Below are positions 38,151-49,334 of a stretch of DNA of 64,000 nt, piece by piece. The notes under the pieces were generated by a model. The model was not told the origin of the DNA and did not search any database. It saw nothing but the letters and a program-made list of their open reading frames with translations. Within the stretch, counting starts at the first letter, position 1. The number at the start of each line of letters is the position of its first letter. Where the stretch lies: positions 1,517,822-1,581,821 of the forward strand of contig NZ_LT615227.1 of NCBI RefSeq assembly GCF_900096755.1, in the 5' to 3' direction. This DNA is from Polynucleobacter necessarius. GTDB lineage: Bacteria > Pseudomonadota > Gammaproteobacteria > Burkholderiales > Burkholderiaceae. A program made the position numbers and the translations under genes.

Positions 38151-38607
38151 TTGCCCGCCAAACGAGAAAAAGGCCAAGTATGGCTTGAATCATAAATAAG
38201 CTGCTTGAGGCGCTATGAAGGCGACTAAATAAAGTTGCATTCGTTGATTCACGCACTGACAGGCCCAAGTAAAGAGCTTGATCCCGTAGAGAGTTCATCC
38301 AGGGAATGATGACAAAAGCAGCGCCAATAGCGCATATCAGCATGCCAAGTAAAATCCATCGTGTGATGCGGTAGGAGTTTAAATTTTCTCTGACGAGATA
38401 GTTCGCCATCACCATCAAAATGACGCTCATTACAACGCCTGAGTAGGCGGTAAGCTCAAAAAGTTTTGCGGCAACCATTCCGGCAATCTGCCTGTCACCT
38501 AGAGATGAGAACAGTACAGGTACGACTAGAAATCCTATTGTGATGAAGCTTCCGACCCAGAGTCCTGATAGAAGGCTAAATAATCTCTGGGTTTGTCCAG
38601 TACGCAT
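38134..38607 (-). CDS. DUF4149 membrane protein
   Basis: The 157-residue inner-membrane protein has four hydrophobic helices (LFSLLSGLWVGSFITIGFLV; GVVMSVILMVMANYLV; ILLGMLICAIGAAFVIIPWM; FMIQAILGLFLVW), matching the DUF4149 family. Its function is unknown. Its ATG overlaps the greA stop (TAATG), so it is translationally coupled to greA, an arrangement widespread in betaproteobacteria. It is intact. Confidence 0.85.
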   Translation of the reverse strand: MRTGQTQRLFSLLSGLWVGSFITIGFLVVPVLFSSLGDRQIAGMVAAKLFELTAYSGVVMSVILMVMANYLVRENLNSYRITRWILLGMLICAIGAAFVIIPWMNSLRDQALYLGLSVRESTNATLFSRLHSASSSLFMIQAILGLFLVWRATKNAD

Positions 38608-39083
38608 TAGACGTAACGTACCGCCAAGATTTCTACTTCGCGATTACCGCCTGGAGCCTGAACAGCCACTACATCACCCTCTTCTTTGCTAATTAATGCG
38701 CGGGCAATTGGGGAGCTAATCGAGATCTTATTCAAGGCGATATCTGCCTCATCATCACCAACGATTTGATAAGTAAGCTTTGTACCGTCTTCAAGGTCTT
38801 CCAAGTCAACAGTAGCACCAAACACCACTCGTCCAGTCACATCAAGCGATGCAGGATCAATAATTTGGGCTGCAGAGAGCTTGCCTTCCAACTCCTGAAT
38901 GCGCCCTTCAATGAATCCCTGCTTTTCTTTAGCGGCGTCATACTCGGCATTCTCGGAGAGATCGCCTTGAGCGCGGGCCTCAGAAATAGCATTAATGACT
39001 GAAGGACGCTCTACCTGCTTGAGGCGATGCAGCTCCTCTTTGAGGAGTTCTGCACCACGCTTGGTAATTGGAATTATGCTCAT
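38607..39083 (-). CDS. greA: Transcription elongation factor GreA
   Basis: GreA (158 residues from ATG 39083) rescues backtracked RNA polymerase by stimulating transcript cleavage. The N-terminal coiled coil has [19 protein letters not shown] and the acidic tip [20 protein letters not shown]. The C-terminal FKBP-like domain has [18 protein letters not shown] and [15 protein letters not shown] at 39092 would add three residues, but MSIIPIT fits the family better. It follows carB by about 58 bases and overlaps DUF4149 by one base. It is intact. Confidence 0.95.
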   Translation of the reverse strand: MSIIPITKRGAELLKEELHRLKQVERPSVINAISEARAQGDLSENAEYDAAKEKQGFIEGRIQELEGKLSAAQIIDPASLDVTGRVVFGATVDLEDLEDGTKLTYQIVGDDEADIALNKISISSPIARALISKEEGDVVAVQAPGGNREVEILAVRYV

Positions 39084-39141
39084 GCTACTCACCTAACTTA
39101 AATTCTTGCGCAAAATTACGCATCTAAAAATGAATTTTAGA

Positions 39142-42100
39142 TTAAATAAGTTCCCGATGTAAGTTTTGTAATGAATAGACCTCAAGCGACTCTAGCTTGC
39201 CATTTTGCGAGGCAAGCAATCCATCCATAACAGCCCTTGCCGCACTAATTGTCGTGTAGTAGGTCACGCCATTGGCCTGAGCGCTGGTACGAATTGATCG
39301 GGAATCAGCAATAGCAGTCCGAGTCTCATCCACCGTGGTAAATACCAGCGAAATTTCCCTGTTCTTAATGAAATCCACAATATGCGGACGACCATCTTTT
39401 ACTTTATTCACTACGCGAACCGGTAAACCAGCAGCTTCAATAGCTGCAGCAGTACCCTTCGTAGCAACCATTGGGAAACCAAGCTGATGTAGTAGCTTAG
39501 CAACTTCAATTGCCTTCGGCTTGTCGCCATCTTTGACGGTTAAAAGAACAGTCCCGCTCTTAGGTAATTTAATGCCAGCACCTAATTGGGATTTAAATAA
39601 AGCTTCGCCAAATGTTTTGCCAACACCCATGACTTCACCAGTGGATCGCATTTCAGGTCCAAGAATTGGATCAATGCCTGGGAACTTATTAAATGGGAAC
39701 ACCGCTTCTTTAACAGAGAAGTATGGAGGCTTCACTTCTGACTTGATGTCCTGTTGCGCTAAAGTTTGACCGACCATGCAACGAGCAGCAATCTTCGCGA
39801 GCTGCAGTCCAGTGGCTTTAGAAACAAATGGAACGGTACGTGATGCACGTGGATTGACTTCAAGAACGTAGATTACGTCCTTGCCATCCACATTTTGAAT
39901 AGCAAATTGGACGTTCATCAAACCAACTACGTTCAGGCCTTTAGCCATGGCAGCTGTTTGACGCTTAATCTCTTCAACTGTCGCATCGGATAATGAATAT
40001 GGCGGCAACGAACATGCTGAGTCACCTGAGTGAACGCCAGCCTGCTCAATATGCTCCATCACACCACCAATGAACACTTTTTCACCATCGCTAATGCAGT
40101 CAACGTCACACTCAATAGCATCATTGAGGAAGCGATCCAAAAGAACTGACGAATCATGGGAGACCTTTACAGCCTCGCGCATATAACGCTCGAGATCGCG
40201 GCCATCATGAACGATCTCCATAGCTCGACCACCTAAAACATAGGAAGGCCTTACTACTAGTGGGTAACCAATTTCTTCGGCGAGCTTGAGGGCTTCTTCT
40301 TCAGTGCGAGCCGTACGGTTAGGCGGTTGACGCAGACCAAGCTCTTGTAATAATTTTTGGAAGCGCTCACGATCTTCCGCAGCGTCGATCATGTCAGGCG
40401 AAGTTCCGATGATTGGGACGCCATTGCGCTCTAGATCTAATGCCAATTTCAAAGGTGTTTGGCCGCCGTACTGAACGATAACGCCTTTAGGCTTCTCTTT
40501 GGCGACAATCTCGAGCACATCTTCTAAAGTAAGGGGCTCAAAGTAAAGACGATCAGAAGTATCGTAGTCGGTAGAAACAGTCTCAGGGTTGCAATTGACC
40601 ATGATGGTTTCATAGCCATCATCACGCATTGCCAAGGCAGCATGTACGCAGCAGTAATCAAACTCAATGCCTTGGCCAATACGATTTGGGCCACCGCCCA
40701 GAACCATGATCTTTTCTTTATTGGTCGGCTGCGATTCGCACTCGCCATGCTCAGCTTCATAAGTTGAATACAGGTACGCAGTATTTGTTGAGAACTCAGC
40801 CGCACAGGTATCAACACGCTTATAAACCGGAACAACCTTAAGGCGATGACGTGCGGCACGCACAGATGCCGGGTCAATACCGAGTAATTTAGCTAGGCGA
40901 CGATCTGAGAAGCCCTTTTGTTTTACAAAGCGCAACTCAGGCGCAGTCAGGCTATCAATTTTGCGCTGCTTAAGTTCGGACTCAATCGTAATAAGCTCTT
41001 CAATCTGCTCGAGAAACCAAGGATCCACTTTAGTTTCGGCATAAATCTCATCAAGGCCCATGCCCATACGGAAAGCATCAGCCAGATACCAGATGCGATC
41101 TGGTCCCGGCTCGTTAATCTCATTAATGATGTCATCGAGATCCGTAGAAACTTCATCAAGACCGTCAACTCCAACCTCTAAGCCACGAAGGGCTTTTTGG
41201 AAAGACTCTTGGAAGGTTCTGCCAATCGCCATCACTTCGCCAACGGATTTCATTTGCGTCGTTAAGCGTGAATCTGCTTGCGGGAATTTCTCAAATGCAA
41301 AGCGAGGAATCTTGGTTACGACATAGTCAATTGAAGGCTCAAATGATTCAGGTGTTGCACCACTAGTAATGTCATTCTTTAATTCGTCCAATGTGTAACC
41401 GACGGCAAGCTTGGCTGCAATCTTCGCAATTGGGAAGCCTGTTGCCTTGGAAGCCAGAGCTGATGAACGTGAAACGCGTGGATTCATTTCAATCACGATC
41501 ATGCGGCCATCAACTGGATTGATGGAGAACTGAACGTTAGAACCGCCGGTATCTACGCCGATCTCTCTAAGAACAGCAATCGATGCATTACGCATGATTT
41601 GATACTCTTTATCCGTCAAAGTCTGTGCGGGAGCTACGGTAATGGAGTCACCGGTATGCACTCCCATTGGGTCTAAGTTTTCAATAGAGCAAACGATGAT
41701 GCAATTGTCATTGCGATCACGCACCACTTCCATTTCAAACTCTTTCCAACCCAAAAGAGATTCTTCAATCAAGAGCTCGCGAGTTGGTGACAAATCTAGG
41801 CCGCGTTTACAAATCTCTTCAAACTCTTCACGGTTGTATGCAATACCACCGCCTGATCCACCCATGGTGAATGAAGGGCGAATCACTACTGGGAAGCCTG
41901 AACTACCGGTTTCCTGCTGAATGCGCTGCTGCACCTCATGCGCCTCATCCATTGAGTGAGCAATGCCCGATTTAGCCGAGCCTAGACCAATTTTGGTCAT
42001 CGCCTCTTTAAATTTCTGACGATCTTCAGCCTTATCAATTGCTTCTGGCAATGCGCCAATCAATTCGCAACCGTATTTTTCTAAAACACCATGACGATGG

Positions 42101-42405
42101 AGGTCTAGCGCACAATTCAGCGCAGTCTGTCCGCCCATGGTTGGCAAAATCGCATCCGGTTTTTCGGTAGCAATAATGCGTTCAACCACTTCCCAAGTAA
42201 TTGGCTCGATGTAAGTCACATCAGCCATTTCAGGGTCAGTCATGATGGTTGCAGGATTGCTGTTCACCAAAATAACTTTGTAGCCTTCGTCACGCAATGC
42301 CTTGCAAGCTTGTGCGCCTGAGTAGTCGAACTCACAAGCCTGACCAATCACAATTGGGCCAGCACCAATAATTAAGATGCTCTTAATGTCGCTACGCTTA
42401 GGCAT
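39142..42405 (-). CDS. carB: Carbamoyl phosphate synthase, large subunit
   Basis: The 1087-residue subunit makes carbamoyl phosphate from bicarbonate, ATP and ammonia passed from CarA, feeding arginine and pyrimidine synthesis. Both ATP-grasp halves are visible: [20 protein letters not shown] with [17 protein letters not shown], and [21 protein letters not shown] with [18 protein letters not shown]. The C-terminal MGS-like allosteric domain begins near 940 ([20 protein letters not shown]). Its ATG overlaps the carA stop by one base. The longest gene here is fully open, a useful contrast with its decayed surroundings. Confidence 0.97.
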   Translation of the reverse strand: MPKRSDIKSILIIGAGPIVIGQACEFDYSGAQACKALRDEGYKVILVNSNPATIMTDPEMADVTYIEPITWEVVERIIATEKPDAILPTMGGQTALNCALDLHRHGVLEKYGCELIGALPEAIDKAEDRQKFKEAMTKIGLGSAKSGIAHSMDEAHEVQQRIQQETGSSGFPVVIRPSFTMGGSGGGIAYNREEFEEICKRGLDLSPTRELLIEESLLGWKEFEMEVVRDRNDNCIIVCSIENLDPMGVHTGDSITVAPAQTLTDKEYQIMRNASIAVLREIGVDTGGSNVQFSINPVDGRMIVIEMNPRVSRSSALASKATGFPIAKIAAKLAVGYTLDELKNDITSGATPESFEPSIDYVVTKIPRFAFEKFPQADSRLTTQMKSVGEVMAIGRTFQESFQKALRGLEVGVDGLDEVSTDLDDIINEINEPGPDRIWYLADAFRMGMGLDEIYAETKVDPWFLEQIEELITIESELKQRKIDSLTAPELRFVKQKGFSDRRLAKLLGIDPASVRAARHRLKVVPVYKRVDTCAAEFSTNTAYLYSTYEAEHGECESQPTNKEKIMVLGGGPNRIGQGIEFDYCCVHAALAMRDDGYETIMVNCNPETVSTDYDTSDRLYFEPLTLEDVLEIVAKEKPKGVIVQYGGQTPLKLALDLERNGVPIIGTSPDMIDAAEDRERFQKLLQELGLRQPPNRTARTEEEALKLAEEIGYPLVVRPSYVLGGRAMEIVHDGRDLERYMREAVKVSHDSSVLLDRFLNDAIECDVDCISDGEKVFIGGVMEHIEQAGVHSGDSACSLPPYSLSDATVEEIKRQTAAMAKGLNVVGLMNVQFAIQNVDGKDVIYVLEVNPRASRTVPFVSKATGLQLAKIAARCMVGQTLAQQDIKSEVKPPYFSVKEAVFPFNKFPGIDPILGPEMRSTGEVMGVGKTFGEALFKSQLGAGIKLPKSGTVLLTVKDGDKPKAIEVAKLLHQLGFPMVATKGTAAAIEAAGLPVRVVNKVKDGRPHIVDFIKNREISLVFTTVDETRTAIADSRSIRTSAQANGVTYYTTISAARAVMDGLLASQNGKLESLEVYSLQNLHRELI

Positions 42406-43601
42406 TATTTGCCCTGCTTCTTGCTGGCAGCATTCATGAGCTCCACAAAACGATCAAATAAATAGGCAATGTCATGAGGACCAGGTGAAGCCTCAGGATG
42501 TCCTTGGAAGCACAGTGCTGGCTTGTCGTTCCAAGCCAGACCCTGTAAAGATCCATCGAATAAAGAAACGTGCGTTACACGAATATTGGCATGCAAGGTA
42601 TTAGCGTCAACTGCAAAACCATGGTTTTGTGAAGTAATAGCTACGCGACCAGTATCCAAATCTTTTACAGGGTGATTAGCGCCGTGATGACCAAACTTCA
42701 TCTTCAAAGTTTTTGCGCCAGCAGCCAGACCCATAATTTGATGGCCCAAGCAGATGCCAAATGTTGGAACGCCCTTCTCAATAATTTCCTTGGCGGCAGT
42801 AATAGCGTAATCACAAGGACCAGGATCGCCAGGTCCATTTGAGAAAAACACGCCATCTGGATTCATAGCTAAAACTTCAGCTGCACTGGTTTGTGCAGGG
42901 ACAACCGTTAGCTGGCAACCGCGCTCGGTAAGCATGCGCAAAATGTTGCGCTTTACACCAAAGTCATAAGCAACAACTTTTTTAACTGGTTTGCTTGTAT
43001 CCAATGTTCTGTAAGCAGGCTTGCCGTTAGGACCATGCAGATCCCATTCGCCCTCACGCCATTCGTAAGCTTTCTTGGTGGTAACGACCTTTGCAAGGTC
43101 TAATCCAGCCATTCCAGGAAATGCCTTAGCAAGCTCTAAGGCCTTTTTACCTAAAGACTCATAGTCATCGCCGATTTTTCCGGCAACGATAGAGCCGGAT
43201 TGAGCGCCCTTATCGCGCAATATTCTGGTGAGTTTGCGAGTATCAATTCCAGCAATGCCTAAAACACCTGCTTTTGCGAGGTAATCATCTAGGGAGCCCT
43301 CGGAGCGGAAGTTAGATACGCGCTTTGGAAGGTCTTTTACAACCAAGCCAGCAGCGTGTATCTGATCAGACTCAGCATCCTGAGCATTTACGCCTACATT
43401 ACCAATGTGCGGGTAAGTCAATGTCACGATTTGGCGTGAATAACTAGGATCAGTAATGATCTCTTGGTATCCAGTCAATGCGGTATTGAAAACGACTTCG
43501 CCGGTAGTTTCGCCTGGGGCGTCAATACTAAATCCGGGAAATAAGGTACCGTCGGCTAAAGCCAACACGGCGGGAGGAAAAGAAGGAAGCAAGGGTGACA
43601 A
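42405..43601 (-). CDS. carA: Carbamoyl phosphate synthase, small subunit
   Basis: The 398-residue glutaminase subunit has an N-terminal CPSase domain ([40 protein letters not shown]). A class I amidotransferase domain follows with the Cys nucleophile in [26 protein letters not shown] and the catalytic His/Glu in [12 protein letters not shown]. The frame has an upstream TGA and no ATG, so initiation must use TTG (43599-43601, after a GGAG ribosome site) or GTG further in. It is the first gene of carA-carB-greA-DUF4149. It is intact. Confidence 0.95.
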   Translation of the reverse strand: MSPLLPSFPPAVLALADGTLFPGFSIDAPGETTGEVVFNTALTGYQEIITDPSYSRQIVTLTYPHIGNVGVNAQDAESDQIHAAGLVVKDLPKRVSNFRSEGSLDDYLAKAGVLGIAGIDTRKLTRILRDKGAQSGSIVAGKIGDDYESLGKKALELAKAFPGMAGLDLAKVVTTKKAYEWREGEWDLHGPNGKPAYRTLDTSKPVKKVVAYDFGVKRNILRMLTERGCQLTVVPAQTSAAEVLAMNPDGVFFSNGPGDPGPCDYAITAAKEIIEKGVPTFGICLGHQIMGLAAGAKTLKMKFGHHGANHPVKDLDTGRVAITSQNHGFAVDANTLHANIRVTHVSLFDGSLQGLAWNDKPALCFQGHPEASPGPHDIAYLFDRFVELMNAASKKQGK

Positions 43602-43701
43602 ACCATCTCCAGTCCCTGCTCCATCCGACGCTCAAAACCCTCAAAAAGACTAACCCGAGGATGTTTTTGCGGGAGGTGAGTGTCTTTAAGCGCTAGGGTA
43701 T

Positions 43702-45729
43702 TTAATTAGTTTCGAACCTTGCAATCATACCATTTTTGCTCGTAAACCCTTGAATACCAAGCCAAATGGGGCTTTGGAAGCAAAAAAGCTCCCCCAGCAA
43801 TAAAGCTAGGAGAGCCTTTTGGCCAAAATTACCGGTTTTTTTGGCCTTGGCGCTTTGCTCAATAATCGTCTTGATTTGAGCCAATACAGACTGATCGTCC
43901 ATGGTGCTGATATCACCAGGATCACGGCCCTCAGCAACGGCCTGGAGCGCACGACGCACAATCTTGCCGGAGCGGGTCTTAGGCAAAGCTGTGACGATAT
44001 ATACGCGTCCAGGGCGAGCGATCGCACCCAAAGTGGAATCTACAGTCTTCATGCACTCCGCCTCTAAAGTGGCGGTATTTGAAGAATCTTTAGGGATCAC
44101 GAATGCAATCGCAGCCTGTTCCTTTAGTTTGTCTTCTATACCCACCACGGCAACTTCTGAAACATTTGAGTGGCTAGAAATACTCTCTTCAATTTCACGT
44201 GTACCAAGACGATGTCCAGCAACGTTAATCACATCGTCTGTTCGGCCCAAGATAAAGAAGTAACCGTCTTTATCTTTGATGCCCCAGTCAAAGGTTGAAT
44301 AAATCAACTTGCCAGGAATCGCTTCCCAATAGGTGCTGATAAAGCGCTTATCGTCACCCCAAACAGTTTGCATACAACCCGGAGGTAATGGGCCTTCAAT
44401 TGCAATCACACCTTTTTGATCGGGACCCAACTCTTCAGAGGTCACATCATCAAGCAACTTCATGTTGTAACCAAATGAAGGAACGCCTGGTGAGCCAAAC
44501 TTGTGAGGCATTACTTCCACACCGCGTTGAATAGCTAGTATTGGCCAGCCTGTTTCTGTCTGCCAATAGTTATCGACAATCGACTTATTAATGGCGCCAT
44601 GAATCCAGCTTGCTGTTGGCTCATCCAGCGGTTCACCAGCTAAGAACAAAGCGCGCAATTTAGAAAGGTCATACTTTGTTAAGGATGCGGGATCTTGTTT
44701 TTTGAGAACGCGCACTGCAGTAGGAGCAGAGAACATGACTGACACTTTGTACTTATCTACCAACTCCCACCAAATGCCAGCATCAGGACGCAATGGCGTA
44801 CCTTCACACATGATGGTTGCCATGCCCGAGAGCAAAGGTGCATAAATAATGTAGCTGTGACCAACAACCCAACCGATATCTGATGTACAGAACATAGTCT
44901 CACCAGGGTTACCGGTGAAGATGTGCTTCATTGATGCTGCAAGCGCCACTGCGTAACCACCCGTATCACGCTGAACACCCTTAGGCTTTCCTGTTGTGCC
45001 GGAGGTATACAAAATATAGGATGGATGCGTTGCATCAACCCACTCAACAACCGGCACAACATCATTGAGGTGCTTTTGACGCTCACTTGCGTAATCTAAA
45101 TCGCGATCAGCTACGGTTGTGAATTCAGTTAAACCCCGATTCACAATCAATACCTTTTCAGGTTTGTATTCGGCTAATGAAATTGCTTCGTCAAGTAAAG
45201 GCTTGTAAGGGACTGCTTTACCACCGCGAGCACCAGCCTCAGCAGTCACAATCAGCTTTGGCTTGGTATCATCAATACGTGATGCAAGACTGTGTGATGC
45301 GAAGCCACCGAACACAACGGAGTGAATAGCGCCAATACTACGGGCACAGGCAAGCATTGCAAAACATGCCTCGGCGATCATTGGCATGTAGATCAGTACA
45401 CGATCACCCTTCTTGACGCCGTTTGCTTTATAGATAGCAGCCATACGATTGACTTCTTCGTACAACTCTTTAAATGTGTATGCCTTCTCTTGATTGGTTT
45501 CTGTGGAAACGGTTACAAGAGCGATTTGATCGGCGCGATCTTTTAGGTGGCGATCTACTGCGTTAAAGCAAAGATTCGTTAAGCCACCCTCAAACCATTT
45601 TGCAAATGGCGGATTATCGTAATTTAGAACTTTGTTGAATGGTTTTTCCCAGTGAATCAATTGCGCTTGCTCACCCCAAAATCCATCTGGGTCTTTAATT
45701 GAGCGTTCGTGATGTGCTTTATAGGACAT
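43702..45729 (-). CDS. prpE: Propionyl-CoA synthetase with stop-loss extension
   Basis: PrpE activates propionate to propionyl-CoA through an adenylate. It has the AMP loop YTSGTTGKPKG, FGGFASHSLASRIDD, NYWQTETGWPI, GRTDDVINVAGHRLGT and the acetylation/catalytic Lys in PKTRSGKIVRR. ATG 45729 (MSYKAHHERS) is preferred over an upstream start at 45762. The natural end is near KAKK. There A7 (43834-43840) gives KKTGNFGQ and reads on for 42 codons to 43702, through a terminator hairpin. With A8 the frame would give KKNR and stop at 43829-43831. The core enzyme is otherwise complete. Confidence 0.88.
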   Translation of the reverse strand: MSYKAHHERSIKDPDGFWGEQAQLIHWEKPFNKVLNYDNPPFAKWFEGGLTNLCFNAVDRHLKDRADQIALVTVSTETNQEKAYTFKELYEEVNRMAAIYKANGVKKGDRVLIYMPMIAEACFAMLACARSIGAIHSVVFGGFASHSLASRIDDTKPKLIVTAEAGARGGKAVPYKPLLDEAISLAEYKPEKVLIVNRGLTEFTTVADRDLDYASERQKHLNDVVPVVEWVDATHPSYILYTSGTTGKPKGVQRDTGGYAVALAASMKHIFTGNPGETMFCTSDIGWVVGHSYIIYAPLLSGMATIMCEGTPLRPDAGIWWELVDKYKVSVMFSAPTAVRVLKKQDPASLTKYDLSKLRALFLAGEPLDEPTASWIHGAINKSIVDNYWQTETGWPILAIQRGVEVMPHKFGSPGVPSFGYNMKLLDDVTSEELGPDQKGVIAIEGPLPPGCMQTVWGDDKRFISTYWEAIPGKLIYSTFDWGIKDKDGYFFILGRTDDVINVAGHRLGTREIEESISSHSNVSEVAVVGIEDKLKEQAAIAFVIPKDSSNTATLEAECMKTVDSTLGAIARPGRVYIVTALPKTRSGKIVRRALQAVAEGRDPGDISTMDDQSVLAQIKTIIEQSAKAKKTGNFGQKALLALLLGELFCFQSPIWLGIQGFTSKNGMIARFETN
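43782..43815 (-). terminator. prpE terminator, now inside the extended reading frame
   Basis: On the minus strand GCTCTCCTAGC (43805-43815) and GCTGGGGGAGC (43788-43798) pair with two G-U pairs around a 6-base loop, followed by T6. It lies 14 bases after the expected stop of prpE (43829) and inside the 42-codon extension of the present ORF. Confidence 0.8.
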
Positions 45730-45763
45730 GGTCAACCTAATTTCTTTAAAAAAGTCACTCAAA

Positions 45764-47182
45764 TTACTGGCTTTTGCTCACCCCCCCTTTGCTGCCTGAG
45801 GTGGCTGAACTAGCATTTTTCGCAGATTTTGCAAGCCCTGTCGATGCGGATTTATGCTGAGATACAGCATTTTTTCCGGAAGAATTACCCTTAGAACCAC
45901 CTTTTTCGGCAGTTTTGCCGCTATTCGATGGTGTGCACTTGACCGGCTTTGCTCCTTTAACCGGTTTTGGGCACTTAACTGGAGGGGGCTGAGGCCTTTC
46001 TAGACTGAGGCTCGCATTTTCTGCCATGGATATTGAAACATCGCCTGGTCGGCGACTAGTTTTCGGTATCAAAACCGTTGAGCCAGCACGAATTCTCATT
46101 CCTTTTGGAATGCCATTGATTTCCCTTAGCGTATCGACATCTACACCTAAGGTTTTGGCTGCTTGATCAACACTTTCTGTTTTGGAGATTTGCACGGCAG
46201 TCCAAGACGAAAGTGGTTTGTTGTATTGCTTGAGATTTGCCTGGAAGATTTCAGCATGTGCAAAAGGCAGCAAGATTTGCTGATTAGCATTGCTTAAGAT
46301 GACCGGCTTATTAAATGAAGGGTTAAGATTTTGAAATTCATCTGCGGGTATCTCGGCCAATTTAATCACTAAGGCAACGTCAATATCACTGCCAACATCG
46401 ATTGCCACAAAGTATGGGTGATTCTCAAGTTCTGGAAGAACAATTCCATATGCTTGGGGATCAAGAACAATTTGGCGATATGCCATTAGCTTAGGAACAT
46501 AATTTCGTGTCTCGCGCGGCAAAGTAAGACTTTCGTAATCAACCGGTAGGCCTGCGGCAGCATTGCGCTTTTGAGCCTTGGTGATATTTCCGGCGCCCCA
46601 GTTGTATGCAGCTAGAGCCAATTCCCAGCTACCGAATTGATTATTTAGGCGCTGCAAGTAATCTAAGGCTGCATCTGTAGACTGAATGACGTCTCGCCTT
46701 TCATCCCGAAAAACATTCTGCGTCAGACGAAAATCCTTGCCCGTGGCAGGCATAAATTGCCACAGACCCACTGCTTTTGCACTGGATTTGACATTGGTTA
46801 CAAATGCACTCTCAACAAAAGGAAGCAGAGCAATTTCTGTCGGCATATTGCGTGCGTTGACCTCTTGAATTATGTAAAAAAGGTAGCGTGATGATCGCTC
46901 CATTGAGCGATGAACATAATCAGGGCGAGCTGCCAACCAACGAACCTGCTCTATCTCTAAAGGCGTATTCATTGGCTCCATCTGAAAGCCATCCCGAATA
47001 CGTAGCCATAAATTATCAGACGGCGCGTAGAGCTTACTAACAGATTGATTCTTTAGATTAACCCGTGCTGCCTTAGATGATTTGGGGTTGGGTCTCGTTG
47101 GCGTATCCGAAGACCAGTCGCCTGAGCTAGCGCAACCCGAGAGAAATACGGCAAGGCAAATTGCCGCAAATACTAAACGCAT
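45764..47182 (-). CDS. mltD: Membrane-bound lytic murein transglycosylase D
   Basis: The 472-residue lipoprotein (lipobox LSGC, Cys17) has an SLT domain at about 95-230 with ALLPFVESAFVTNVKSSAKA, where the Glu in FVESAF is the likely catalytic residue, then GLWQFMPATGKDF and AYNWGAGNITKAQ. A LysM repeat follows at about 325-375 (ESVDQAAKTLGVDVDTLREI). The tail is a Lys/Ser/Gly-rich low-complexity stretch. MltD cleaves peptidoglycan to 1,6-anhydromuropeptides. Its ATG overlaps the gloB stop by one base, the conserved gloB-mltD pairing. It is intact, unlike mltG. Confidence 0.92.
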   Translation of the reverse strand: MRLVFAAICLAVFLSGCASSGDWSSDTPTRPNPKSSKAARVNLKNQSVSKLYAPSDNLWLRIRDGFQMEPMNTPLEIEQVRWLAARPDYVHRSMERSSRYLFYIIQEVNARNMPTEIALLPFVESAFVTNVKSSAKAVGLWQFMPATGKDFRLTQNVFRDERRDVIQSTDAALDYLQRLNNQFGSWELALAAYNWGAGNITKAQKRNAAAGLPVDYESLTLPRETRNYVPKLMAYRQIVLDPQAYGIVLPELENHPYFVAIDVGSDIDVALVIKLAEIPADEFQNLNPSFNKPVILSNANQQILLPFAHAEIFQANLKQYNKPLSSWTAVQISKTESVDQAAKTLGVDVDTLREINGIPKGMRIRAGSTVLIPKTSRRPGDVSISMAENASLSLERPQPPPVKCPKPVKGAKPVKCTPSNSGKTAEKGGSKGNSSGKNAVSQHKSASTGLAKSAKNASSATSGSKGGVSKSQ

Positions 47183-47991
47183 TAGAAGCGATCTTTCCAG
47201 GCGCGAATGACAGCCAATACGTGCGCAGTGGTTGGCAATTGATCTTGCCCAGAAACCTCTTTAGCCATTGCAATAACCTCAGGCTGATCACAGCGCATAA
47301 ATGGATTGACCTGCAGCTCTTGGCCAATCGTTGTTGGCAAAGTAGGTAACTTTTGATTACGTAAAGAATGGGCTCTATCAGACCAAGAAATCAGATTTAA
47401 ATTGTTCGGCTCAACCGCTAAGGCAAATCGAATATTGGATAAGGTGTATTCATGGGTGCAATACACCAAAGTATTTTTGGGCAACGAAGCAAACTTACCC
47501 AATGACTCTGACATTTGAGTTGGGGTCCCTTCGAAAAGTCGACCGCATCCTGAAGCGAATAATGTATCGCCACAGAAAAGCATTGGCTCAACAACGTTTG
47601 CCTGCATATTCGCAAAATAAGCAATATGGGTCAGTGTGTGGCCTGGAACTTCAATAACCTTGAGGCTGATGCGTGGAGATGGAATTTCAATCTTGTCATC
47701 CTGCATTGCAACTACTGCTCTACCGGGTATGCCATCTCCTACGGGCCCATACACTGGAAGATCTGAACCCAAGGCCTCCAGTAGATTCAATATTCCGCCA
47801 GTATGATCTGCATGATGATGGGTGATCAGAATGCCGCTTAAGCTTAATTTGTTACGCTCCAGATACTTTAAAACTGGACCCGCGTCTCCTGGGTCAACAA
47901 CTAAAGCAGCGCTTCCATCGTGGATGCGCCAAATGTAATTGTCATCAAAAGCGGGTATAGGCCAGACCTGCAATAAAGTATTCTTATCCAT
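47182..47991 (-). CDS. gloB: Hydroxyacylglutathione hydrolase (glyoxalase II)
   Basis: The 269-residue metallo-beta-lactamase-fold enzyme hydrolyses S-lactoylglutathione, finishing methylglyoxal detoxification. The dinuclear site motif ITHHHADHTGG has His58, His60, Asp62 and His63. Further ligands lie in VPGHTLTHIAYF, FCGDTLFASGCGRLFEG and YCTHEYTLSN. I start at ATG 47991 (MDKNTLLQVWPIPAF), not at a longer in-frame start. The divergent methyltransferase begins only 6 bases away. Order and strand relative to mltD and rnhA match E. coli. It is intact. Confidence 0.94.
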   Translation of the reverse strand: MDKNTLLQVWPIPAFDDNYIWRIHDGSAALVVDPGDAGPVLKYLERNKLSLSGILITHHHADHTGGILNLLEALGSDLPVYGPVGDGIPGRAVVAMQDDKIEIPSPRISLKVIEVPGHTLTHIAYFANMQANVVEPMLFCGDTLFASGCGRLFEGTPTQMSESLGKFASLPKNTLVYCTHEYTLSNIRFALAVEPNNLNLISWSDRAHSLRNQKLPTLPTTIGQELQVNPFMRCDQPEVIAMAKEVSGQDQLPTTAHVLAVIRAWKDRF

Positions 47992-47997
47992 AGACCG

Positions 47998-48810
47998 ATG
48001 ATACCAACCCCACCTATCCCTTCTCAGATGCCTGCACCCCCATGGAGCTCCTGGGAGAAATGGCTCCAATCACCCCCAGGTAAGTACGTTTTGGGCTGGG
48101 AGCAAAGATGCTTTGATCAGATTGTGGCTGATGTATTTGGATTTCATGCAGTTCAAATCGGGCTACCCCAAATCAATACATTGACTGAAAACCGGATGCC
48201 TTTGCAGGTCCTGCTGTCTCACTCGAATGACGGTCGCGAACATGCACGTCGGTTTAATTGGTATTTAATGCAGGGCGAAGCAGCCGAGCTTCCCTTTGCA
48301 TCAAAAAGTTTGGATTTGGTGGTACTCCCCCATGTTCTTGAATTTGCAGCTGATCCACATCAAATATTGCGTGAAGTAGATCGTGTTTTACGACCCGAGG
48401 GTAGATTAGTAATCTCGGGATTTAATCCCGCAAGCTTATGGGGTGCTAGGCAGTATCTCAGCAGGTTAATTGGGAACCCCTACCTACCGCGCGATGGACA
48501 ATTTATTAGTCTTATACGTATTAAAGATTGGCTCCAATTGCTTAATTTTTCTCTGGATCGAGGCCATTTTGGTTGCTACAAATTTCCCCTTCATGGCCAA
48601 TCTGCCATGTCACGAATGGATTTTTTAGAGCCCATGGGTAATCGTTGGTGGCCTATTTTTGGTGCAGTCTTTGTAGTTTCAGCCATAAAACGCCACAAGG
48701 GGCTTAGGCTCATAGGTCAAATAGCGCCTGTTCGGGTACCGGTTGTACCTAATTTAACCCCTGCTGCAGAGCGCAATAAGATCAAACAAACCCAAGACCC
48801 AGTAAATTAA
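47998..48810 (+). CDS. SAM-dependent methyltransferase (YafS-like)
   Basis: The 270-residue protein lacks a signal peptide. [20 protein letters not shown] and [30 protein letters not shown] form the C-terminal half of a class I methyltransferase (Methyltransf_11). The classic first glycine motif is not obvious in the N-terminal part. The same position in E. coli (between gloB and rnhA) holds yafS, also a methyltransferase-like gene of unknown substrate. A start at ATG 48028 is possible. rnhA follows 4 bases later, so the two are probably co-translated. It is intact. Confidence 0.8.
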   Translation: MIPTPPIPSQMPAPPWSSWEKWLQSPPGKYVLGWEQRCFDQIVADVFGFHAVQIGLPQINTLTENRMPLQVLLSHSNDGREHARRFNWYLMQGEAAELPFASKSLDLVVLPHVLEFAADPHQILREVDRVLRPEGRLVISGFNPASLWGARQYLSRLIGNPYLPRDGQFISLIRIKDWLQLLNFSLDRGHFGCYKFPLHGQSAMSRMDFLEPMGNRWWPIFGAVFVVSAIKRHKGLRLIGQIAPVRVPVVPNLTPAAERNKIKQTQDPVN

Positions 48811-48814
48811 ACGT

Positions 48815-49288
48815 ATGCCGCACTCAAAAAACACTGACCACCACCCGCAAATACCCCATATCGTGATTTATACCGATGGCGCATGCAAGGGCAACCCTGG
48901 GCCCGGAGGCTGGGGGGCGGTACTCAGGTCAGGAGGCCATGAAAAGCATATTCATGGGGGCGAAAAACTCACCACGAATAACCGTATGGAGATTTGCGCG
49001 GCGATCTTCGCCCTAAGAGTCTTAAAACAACGCAGCTCTGTAGAGCTATGGACAGATTCCCAGTATGTTCAAAAAGGTGTTACAGAATGGCTTGAAGGCT
49101 GGAAAAAACGGGGTTGGAAGACGGCCAGCAAAGAGCCAGTAAAAAATGCAGATTTATGGCAAGAATTGGACTCCCTCCTGCCTGGGCACGATATCTCATG
49201 GCATTGGGTCAAGGGGCATAACGGCCACCCAGGAAATGAACTGGCCGATCAGCTCGCCAATAAAGGCGTCGAAGAGTTTTTGCCTTAG
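48815..49288 (+). CDS. rnhA: Ribonuclease HI
   Basis: The 157-residue enzyme removes RNA from RNA-DNA hybrids. The catalytic carboxylates are Asp21 ([15 protein letters not shown]), Glu59 ([12 protein letters not shown]), Asp81 ([11 protein letters not shown]) and Asp145 ([12 protein letters not shown]), with the flexible-loop His135 in [10 protein letters not shown]. It follows the methyltransferase gene by 4 bases. In E. coli dnaQ is next to rnhA; here an RND efflux pair lies between them. It is intact. Confidence 0.96.
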   Translation: MPHSKNTDHHPQIPHIVIYTDGACKGNPGPGGWGAVLRSGGHEKHIHGGEKLTTNNRMEICAAIFALRVLKQRSSVELWTDSQYVQKGVTEWLEGWKKRGWKTASKEPVKNADLWQELDSLLPGHDISWHWVKGHNGHPGNELADQLANKGVEEFLP

Positions 49289-49334
49289 GGGTAATAGCGC
49301 TCCACCGTACGCTTTTATGGCTCTATTATGAGAG

